12,263 bases of DNA from CALEUX01 sp964608615 (GTDB lineage Bacteria; Bacteroidota; Bacteroidia; Bacteroidales; Marinilabiliaceae). The notes below the pieces were generated by a model that was given only the letters and a program-made list of their open reading frames with translations, was not told where the DNA came from and did no database searches. Every line of letters starts with the position of its first letter. The stretch's first letter is position 1. Below are positions 7,485 through 12,263 of the stretch, in pieces. The DNA lies in contig CAZSQG010000097.1 in the NCBI GenBank assembly GCA_964608615.1, positions 1 to 12,263 of the forward strand. The letters run 5' to 3'. Position numbers and translations under genes: made by a program.

Positions 7485-7804
7485 GTTATTAACAATTTGA
7501 ATTTATAACATAGCCCCAGGAACGAAGCGTTAATTCTTAATTATTGTAAGTGGTAGATTTAAACCATGTTATTGAGAATAATGCTTAAAACAGTAGCATT
7601 TAAAAAGTCGACAGTAAAATAACAACTTAGTAACAAGGTAAATACGTAAATGAATAGTTGTTTAGCAATTTCATACTAAAAAAACCTTTATCAGGAGATA
7701 TGTTTAATTCTATTAGCCAGAAAGTTGGTACACGATGGTCTTTTTAATTTTTTTTATATAAATTAGATGAGTATTTATTCATGTTTCGAGAAAATAAAGC
7801 TTAA

Positions 7805-9199
7805 ATGCTGAAAGGAAAGCGAAGTTTTATTAATTACTGCTTAACTGTGGCCGATATTTTAATAGCCCTGGTTAGTATAAATATTGCTTATTACATAGAG
7901 TTTGGCGCACTATCACTAATCTTAGATGGTGATTATCTTGCACTTCATCTTTTGATAATTATTTTCTGGTATTTAATAAGTAAGGGGTTGGGGGTTGATG
8001 TTATGTTTCGATCACTACCATACTCTATTGTTCTGTTTAACTGTATAGGGCAGGTAGCTATAGGAACCAGCTTAATTGCCATTTCAATTTTAGCATTTAA
8101 TCTGTTTTATATTGGGCTTAAACTGCTTCTTTTATTTGCATTGATTGATTTGGTGTTAACCTTTACCTTAAAGATAGTCCTTTTTATGTATATCAAAAAC
8201 GTTAGGAGAAAAGGACGAAATTTTCTGAACGTTTTGGTAATTGGTGATCAAACTTCAAAATCATTTCTTCGCCAGGTATTATATCATCCTGAGTGGGGAT
8301 ACAGAATAGTTGCCGTGGTTAGTGACTTCTCGTTTGGAAAGGAAATTGACGACAAAATGTTATTATTACATGAAAATAGTGATATAGAAAAGTTGTTACG
8401 TGATAAGATGATTAATGAGGTTATTCTGATAAAGGAAAAACCTTCACAGTATGAACTTGAAAATCTGATCCATATTTGTTCCGAAGTGGGAGTTGTTTTT
8501 CGGCTCTATTCCCCCTTCTTTAATATGTTGGCAAATAAAACATATCTGAGGTATTATGGTACTTTACCATTGTTGACAATTTCGGGTAAACCTATAAATT
8601 ATATTGAGCTTAAGGTAAAAAGGATTATTGATATTTCTTTTTCTGTACTGGTTTTGTCCTTTTTCTCTCCTTTGTTTCTAATTATTGGTATCGCAATAAA
8701 GTTTGATTCAAAAGGACCCGTATTCTTTAAGCAGAAAAGAGAGGGGCTTAGGGGACGAATATTTGATGTTTATAAGTTCCGATCCATGATTGTGAATGCC
8801 GAGGAATTAAAAAGAGAACTTGAGGGACGTAATGAGATGGATGGACCAGTGTTTAAAATGTCGAATGATCCGCGAATTACCAAATTGGGAAGGTTCCTGC
8901 GTAAAACAAGTCTGGATGAATTACCTCAGTTTTATAATGTCTTAATGGGTGAAATGTCGGTTGTGGGACCGCGTCCACCTTTGCCTGATGAAGTTAAAAA
9001 ATATCAGAGGTGGCAGTTACGTCGTTTATCCATGAAGCCCGGTATTACTTGCATCTGGCAGGTGTCAGGACGAAATTCGGTGCCTTTTGAAGAATGGATG
9101 AAAATGGATTTGCAATACATTGATAACTGGTCACTAAAACTGGATTTTGTAATATTCTTAAAAACTATTAGGGCTATTATACGGAGCGAAGGCCAATAG
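7805..9199 (+). CDS. Polyprenyl-phosphate sugar-1-phosphate transferase (WbaP/WcaJ type)
   Basis: Membrane enzyme that moves a sugar-1-phosphate from a nucleotide sugar onto undecaprenyl phosphate, the first step of capsule, exopolysaccharide or O-antigen unit assembly. The 464 residues follow the long-form plan. Four hydrophobic segments lie at about 11-31, 45-62, 75-97 and 100-130. A central nucleotide-fold-like domain begins NVLVIGDQ (142-149). Then come KRIIDIS with a re-entrant hydrophobic helix (272-298) and the catalytic bacterial sugar transferase domain. There KGPVFFKQKR (303-312), KFRSM (324-328), the Asp371-Glu372 dyad in SLDELPQF, SVVGPRPP (385-392) and MKPGITCIWQVSGR (410-423) are all present. 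The sugar cannot be told from sequence. It stands alone, with 664 and 367 bases of gene-free DNA on its sides, unlike the usual position at the start of a glycan gene cluster. The ATG follows an AT-rich spacer without a clear ribosome binding site. Confidence 0.92.
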   Translation: MLKGKRSFINYCLTVADILIALVSINIAYYIEFGALSLILDGDYLALHLLIIIFWYLISKGLGVDVMFRSLPYSIVLFNCIGQVAIGTSLIAISILAFNLFYIGLKLLLLFALIDLVLTFTLKIVLFMYIKNVRRKGRNFLNVLVIGDQTSKSFLRQVLYHPEWGYRIVAVVSDFSFGKEIDDKMLLLHENSDIEKLLRDKMINEVILIKEKPSQYELENLIHICSEVGVVFRLYSPFFNMLANKTYLRYYGTLPLLTISGKPINYIELKVKRIIDISFSVLVLSFFSPLFLIIGIAIKFDSKGPVFFKQKREGLRGRIFDVYKFRSMIVNAEELKRELEGRNEMDGPVFKMSNDPRITKLGRFLRKTSLDELPQFYNVLMGEMSVVGPRPPLPDEVKKYQRWQLRRLSMKPGITCIWQVSGRNSVPFEEWMKMDLQYIDNWSLKLDFVIFLKTIRAIIRSEGQ

Positions 9200-9566
9200 T
9201 ATGATGTTGTAACCGGAGTTTGTTTACATAACTTCTGGCTGGAACATCGCCTAAGGAAATATTAATTTCTCTAATATCCGCAAACGTTAACTTGTTTGGT
9301 GCTGGAAAAAGATAGTTTATTTCCTTCCTAAACCATTACTGAATGTTTATATTTTGGAAGTATCTTTGATGGTAAATTATTTTATTAAGTTGAGACGTGG
9401 TTGGTTATCAATTTATTTAATTGATTGTTACGCCGCTGGCAATTAAAGCAAGCCTGAATTATTATCCATGGAGGTTTGTTATAAACCGACTTAGGTTTTA
9501 TTATTGATGAATTGAATTCATTATTTTTGTTGGTTATGTGTTTTAATAGGATTAATGAATATTTGA
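9200..9566. other. 367-base gene-free spacer
   Basis: AT-rich sequence between the sugar transferase stop and the lipoprotein start. I see no gene, no RNA gene and no convincing hairpin terminator; only a possible -7 element near the right end (9522-9529). Confidence 0.65.
9522..9529 (+). promoter_or_regulatory. Possible -7 element for the lipoprotein-cysQ operon
   Basis: TATTTTTG matches TAnnTTTG and ends 37 bases before the ATG at 9567. The nearest TTG upstream (9504-9506) is only 15 bases away, shorter than usual for a -33 element. Confidence 0.35.
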
Positions 9567-10406
9567 ATGAAAGGTTTTAGGTTTTTTATAGTTGTGGTTT
9601 TTATTGGCATACTGGTTTTTCCGGGATGCAAAAAATTTAAGGTTCCTGCTGATTTTCCCGATCCGGATGAAATGGCTGAGATTATTGCTGAATTGCACCT
9701 TGTTGAGAGTACTATGAATTATGGGTCTAATTTTTCATATTCCAATGGAAATAATAATCCGGGGTATTATCGTGGTGTTTTGGAAAAGTTTGGATTAACC
9801 TCCGTACAGTTCGATACAATACGCAAATGGTATGTTGAGAATCCTGTTATCTATCAGTATGTTTACGATCGTGCCATTGTTATTCTTAGTAAGCGTGAAG
9901 CTGAGGTGCGTATAGCCATGGAGAGCGAAAACGAACAAGAATTGAAGAAACAGGCTGAATTGAAAAAACGGCAATCAAATATTTGGCAGGGCGAAACCAG
10001 GTTTGTTATAGGAGCCTCTGATACTATTGACAAGCGACTACCCTACAGGATTGCAGCCGATTCGCTTGAAATTAATGGAAAGTTAAGACTTATGGCTTTT
10101 TTTAAATTTCTTAAAGAAGATGTAAGTCGGTCGCCAAGGATGATGTTATCGGTATTTTATGCCGATAGTACTGCAGATACTGTTTATCAGGAAATAACAT
10201 ACTCTTTTCATAAAAAGGGAACAATGCTTGATCTTAATCTTAAAAAGGATGTAAAAGCCAAGGAGGTATATGGATTTCTTCTATTGCAGGATTCTCTTTT
10301 TAGCGCTTCAGTTGAAGTGGAAGATATTAGCCTTATTGTTGTTAAGGATAGTTTGAGAAAAGATCCTTTAAATAATAGCAGGAAATTAGAAAAAGCTGTT
10401 CAATAA
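9567..10406 (+). CDS. DUF4296-type lipoprotein
   Basis: A 279-residue predicted lipoprotein. The N-terminus is a basic start, a hydrophobic stretch and the lipobox FPGC, placing the lipidated cysteine at residue 21. The following KKFK is not the acidic export signal of surface lipoproteins in this phylum, so a periplasm-facing location is likelier. Residues 26-113 (FPDPDEMAEIIAELHLVES, then KFGLTSVQFDTIRKWY) match my memory of the Bacteroidota-specific DUF4296 domain, whose function is unknown. A charged, probably helical linker (about 110-135) follows, then a C-terminal region of about 140 residues with several predicted strands that goes beyond the short DUF4296 core. It is the first gene of a three-gene operon; the next ATG is 9 bases after its stop. 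Confidence 0.82.
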   Translation: MKGFRFFIVVVFIGILVFPGCKKFKVPADFPDPDEMAEIIAELHLVESTMNYGSNFSYSNGNNNPGYYRGVLEKFGLTSVQFDTIRKWYVENPVIYQYVYDRAIVILSKREAEVRIAMESENEQELKKQAELKKRQSNIWQGETRFVIGASDTIDKRLPYRIAADSLEINGKLRLMAFFKFLKEDVSRSPRMMLSVFYADSTADTVYQEITYSFHKKGTMLDLNLKKDVKAKEVYGFLLLQDSLFSASVEVEDISLIVVKDSLRKDPLNNSRKLEKAVQ

Positions 10407-10415
10407 CTGAATTTT

Positions 10416-11039
10416 ATGAAAATCAGGCGTTTCTCATCCCATTATGCATTAATGCCTGATGGAACACTTGGTAAATGGCCCGTGGTAGAAATATCCGGTG
10501 ATGGAGAAATTGTTTCCGTTTTGGCATCACCGGGCGGTTTTAAAGAACAGCCATCTCTGGAGTTTCACGGTGGTCTTTTAATGCCTGGATTTATTGATCT
10601 CTGGGCCGAATGTAAACCACTGTCTCTTGATGTCATAAATCTTAATCGCCATGTTGCAGCGGGAACGTTGGTTTTGGGCTGCAAGCCGCCAATTGCTTCA
10701 ACTTTATGTAATAGAGTGTACCCACCATTTATTATTGAAGACTCTAATAACGCCGGTGCACTTAATACTTCCTTAATCGTCTCTTCAGTTGGGTTTTCTA
10801 TTCTGGACAGATTGAAAAATTTATCCATTGAGCGACCGGATATTTCACTTAATGAGCTGTTGTTGTTAGTTTCCGCTGTGGGAGCCGATCAGCTTGGGAT
10901 GTCACATCTTTTTGGTAGGTTGAAACCAGAACTCTACCCCGGGTTGCTTGTTATAGAACAGCTTGACTTGCAAAATATGAGGCTAACACCACAAACACGG
11001 GCAAGATGGCTTGTTCAACCAAAAAATCCTTTATTATGA
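10416..11039 (+). CDS. Shortened amidohydrolase-like protein lacking metal ligands
   Basis: A 207-residue protein. The start (HYALMPDGTLGKWPVVEI to GGLLMPGFIDLWAE, residues 9-65) resembles the N-terminal strands of metal-dependent amidohydrolases of the aminodeoxyfutalosine or cytosine deaminase type. The end (ISLNELLLLVSAVGADQLGM, then LYPGLLVIEQLDLQNMRL, 143-190) resembles their C-terminus, where the chain returns to the beta-sandwich. The usual PGFVDxHxH metal site reads PGFIDLWAE, so both histidines are replaced by Trp63 and Glu65. Only about 80 residues replace the catalytic barrel of a protein normally near 380-430 long. No later HxH, Lys or Asp metal ligands are apparent, so hydrolase activity is unlikely. 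The frame is intact, 9 bases after the lipoprotein gene, and its TGA overlaps the cysQ ATG (ATGA), which points to a translated gene. It may be structural, regulatory or a decaying remnant. Confidence 0.72.
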   Translation: MKIRRFSSHYALMPDGTLGKWPVVEISGDGEIVSVLASPGGFKEQPSLEFHGGLLMPGFIDLWAECKPLSLDVINLNRHVAAGTLVLGCKPPIASTLCNRVYPPFIIEDSNNAGALNTSLIVSSVGFSILDRLKNLSIERPDISLNELLLLVSAVGADQLGMSHLFGRLKPELYPGLLVIEQLDLQNMRLTPQTRARWLVQPKNPLL

Positions 11040-11872
11040 GTCTTCCCGGCGAATTTATTTCTGCTATTGAGCTTGCTCAGGAGGCTGGCTCAATTATTAT
11101 GGATGTATATGAAAGCCACAACCTGGAGGTTACGTATAAAGCCGATGACTCGCCATTAACAAGGGCCGACATGCTTAGTCATCACTTCCTGGTAAGTGGC
11201 CTTGAAAAGCTTGGGTATCCTGTTATTAGCGAAGAAGGCGATCCTGAACTGTATAATAAAAGATTGGACTGGCCTCGTTATTGGTTGGTGGATCCGCTTG
11301 ACGGTACAAAGGAATTTGTTAAACGAAACGGTGAGTTTACTGTAAATATTGCATTGATTGAGAACAATAAACCTGTTTGGGGTATTATTTATGCTCCGGT
11401 GCTGCTATCATTATATGCAGGTATTGTTGGTAAGGGTGCATGGATATGGGAGCATACACAATTAAATTGTTTTAAGAGTACGGATTTTATCCAAAGTGGC
11501 GAGTTACTTCCTTTACGGAGTAAGAATAAATCGTTAATCATTATTGGGAGTATAAGTTACTTAAGCGATTCAACAAAAAAATTCATCAAAGGGTTGGAGA
11601 GATTAAAAAGCAAGATTGAATTTATCAGTGCTGGAAGTTCCCTTAAGTTTTGCCGAATTGCAACAGGTGATGCCGATATTTATCCGCGTATGGACTCAAT
11701 AATGGAATGGGATATTGCAGCCGGTCAGGCAATTGTTTTAGCAGCAGGAGGCATTATGGTTAAATGGCCTGAACAAACCGAAATTGAATTTACCAGTAGC
11801 GACATGAGGAGTCCTTGTTTTGTGGCAATAGCACCCGGAAGAGATGGGTTCAGGCTTTTTAAGGAGTTGTAA
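11036..11872 (+). CDS. cysQ: 3'(2'),5'-bisphosphate nucleotidase CysQ
   Basis: Magnesium-dependent phosphatase of the inositol monophosphatase family that hydrolyses 3'-phosphoadenosine 5'-phosphate (PAP) to AMP, clearing the by-product of sulfate activation and sulfo-transfer. The 278-residue protein has the family metal sites: ISEEGDPE (Glu66/Glu67), WLVDPLDGTKEFV (Asp86, Asp89, Thr91) and the C-terminal EWDIAAGQAIVLAAGG (Trp225-Asp226). SAGSSLKFCRIATGDADIYPR is typical of CysQ. Length matches the family. I chose the ATG at 11036 because it overlaps the previous stop as ATGA, a translational coupling arrangement, and leads straight into the conserved N-terminal helix; the ATG at 11006 would add ten residues inside the upstream gene. 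No sulfate assimilation genes lie beside it in this window. Confidence 0.93.
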   Translation: MSLPGEFISAIELAQEAGSIIMDVYESHNLEVTYKADDSPLTRADMLSHHFLVSGLEKLGYPVISEEGDPELYNKRLDWPRYWLVDPLDGTKEFVKRNGEFTVNIALIENNKPVWGIIYAPVLLSLYAGIVGKGAWIWEHTQLNCFKSTDFIQSGELLPLRSKNKSLIIIGSISYLSDSTKKFIKGLERLKSKIEFISAGSSLKFCRIATGDADIYPRMDSIMEWDIAAGQAIVLAAGGIMVKWPEQTEIEFTSSDMRSPCFVAIAPGRDGFRLFKEL

Positions 11873-11873
11873 C

Positions 11874-12191
11874 AAAGCCTGTCATGATGGTGCAGCGAGG
11901 GACACAACCCTTTAGGTATGAAAATAAAAACCCACTTACATTGAACATTAGATCCCTCACTTCGTTCGGGATCACAACACAATAATATTGGAAACAGAAA
12001 GGAACAAGGAGAAGGCGGGCGTTGCCCGCCTTCTCCTTGTTCCTTTTACCCAACGCAAGCCTTGCCTGTCATCCTGAGCGCAGCGAAGGATCTATCTATC
12101 AATGAATCGGCTATCCGTCAATGGAGGCACAGAGAAGGATTTAACATTCAATATATTAAAAGCCTGTCATTCAAAACGAAGCAGAGAACCT
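11874..12191. repeat. Cluster of gtcatcctgagc-type repeats, four diverged copies
   Basis: Three direct copies share gcctgtcat followed by 8-9 bases and a (g)cag(c)ga-gga-like end: 11874-11902, 12064-12093 and 12160-12191. A fourth, inverted copy lies at 11950-11975, where the minus strand reads gatcccgaacgaagtgaggg followed by atct. Copy 12064-12093 (gtcatcctgagcgcagcgaa, then ggatct) is closest to a repeat often seen between genes in Bacteroidota and other phyla. Copies 1 and 4 face each other, and each unit has a partly palindromic gatcc/ggatc core. No gene is supportable in this interval. Confidence 0.68.
11997..12047. terminator. Perfect 23-bp hairpin within the repeat cluster
   Basis: Arms 11998-12020 and 12024-12046 are fully complementary around a 3-base loop (gtt), and one further G-T wobble extends the stem to 11997/12047. 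The inner part is GC-rich (gaaggcgggc against gcccgccttc) and the outer end is AAA/TTT. It lies 125 bases after cysQ and could terminate its transcript on the plus strand or act from either side. Its perfection and its place inside the repeat cluster also suit a mobile or REP-like palindrome. Confidence 0.6.
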
Positions 12192-12210
12192 ACCCTAAAT
12201 TTTTAACAAA

Positions 12211-12242
12211 AAAAAGACCGTTGATTTCTCAACAGTCTTTTT
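12211..12242 (-). terminator. Rho-independent terminator of the minus-strand rRNA operon
   Basis: Arms 12211-12224 and 12229-12242 form a 14-bp stem with a GAAA loop when read on the minus strand, ending in a run of U and starting just after the 5S 3' end. One position is a G-U pair on the minus strand but a C-A mismatch on the plus strand, which assigns it to the minus-strand transcript. Confidence 0.82.
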
Positions 12243-12248
12243 AAAAAA

Positions 12249-12263
12249 TGGCGGCGACCTACT
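12249..12263 (-). rRNA. rrf: 3' end of 5S rRNA (partial)
   Basis: Read on the minus strand the last bases of the window are agtaggtcgccgcca, then a T run. This matches the conserved 3' terminus of Bacteroidota 5S rRNA (gagagtaggtcgccgcc), and a strong terminator follows at once. Only about 15 bases of the gene are present; the rest, and presumably 23S and 16S, lie beyond the window edge. Confidence 0.75.

Larger units (their letters stand above)
7141..7804. other. 664-base gene-free divergent control region
   Basis: This lies between the divergent starts of the ribonucleotide reductase and sugar phosphotransferase genes. It is very AT-rich with several A and T tracts and no supportable gene. 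It holds a possible -7 element for the reductase and two TTCCA-N5-TGGAA palindromes. I see no B12 riboswitch, no convincing NrdR box, no tRNA and no exact TAnnTTTG for the rightward gene. Confidence 0.7.

Noticed and set aside
7700..7747. Fifteen-codon frame starting MFNSISQ with an AGGAG just upstream and a T-rich tract after it, like a leader peptide
   Set aside because: Too short, no run of regulatory codons, no convincing terminator hairpin between it and the sugar transferase gene.
11725..12053. Two overlapping minus-strand frames of 64 and 85 codons
   Set aside because: They run through the repeat cluster, and their inner parts overlap cysQ in antisense; the ERSEGS-like translation is the repeat itself.
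12062..12244. Sixty-codon open frame on the plus strand
   Set aside because: It runs through the repeat cluster and the rRNA terminator; its translation is repeat-derived.

Overview
The window looks like part of a Bacteroidota genome, probably of the order Bacteroidales or a close relative. The signs are: AT-rich spacers with few clear Shine-Dalgarno sequences; -7 elements of the TAnnTTTG type; a DUF4296-type lipoprotein; GlnRS and GluRS as separate enzymes; a class II (B12-dependent) ribonucleotide reductase; and interspersed repeats of kinds common in this phylum. Two runs of exactly ten Ns (909-918 and 3231-3240) are scaffold joins, so this is a draft or metagenome assembly.

Layout, left to right. 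Positions 1-150 hold two copies of a cacgaag/cttagtg interspersed repeat. It abuts a decayed minus-strand remnant of a GxxExxxR-family gene (153-284). glnS (401-2176, +) is interrupted by the first N run, whose two sides repeat the same stretch of protein. An 83-bp palindromic element (2183-2265) with T runs on both sides separates glnS from a convergent minus-strand pair: gltX (4431 to 2907, broken by the second N run) and a small exported protein of unknown function (2879-2271). A 25-bp hairpin (4511-4565) separates gltX from the upstream minus-strand class II ribonucleotide reductase gene (7140-4579).

A 664-base gene-free divergent region (7141-7804) follows, holding two copies of a TTCCA-N5-TGGAA palindrome. 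It leads to a lone plus-strand polyprenyl-phosphate sugar phosphotransferase gene (7805-9199). After another gene-free stretch (9200-9566) comes a tight three-gene plus-strand operon: a DUF4296-like lipoprotein, a shortened amidohydrolase-like protein without metal ligands, and CysQ. The last two genes share an ATGA overlap. The right end (11873-12248) carries a cluster of gtcatcctgagc-type repeats, a 23-bp perfect hairpin, and a terminator for a minus-strand rRNA operon whose 5S 3' end enters at the window edge.

The genes are mostly housekeeping: charging of tRNA-Gln and tRNA-Glu, dNTP supply, the first membrane step of surface glycan synthesis, and PAP recycling. No complete new multi-gene system is visible. 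The items most worth a second look are the catalytically empty amidohydrolase coupled to cysQ, the probably chimeric or overlapping join in glnS, the repeat-associated GxxExxxR relic, the paired palindromes in the divergent spacer, and the repeat cluster beside the rRNA operon.
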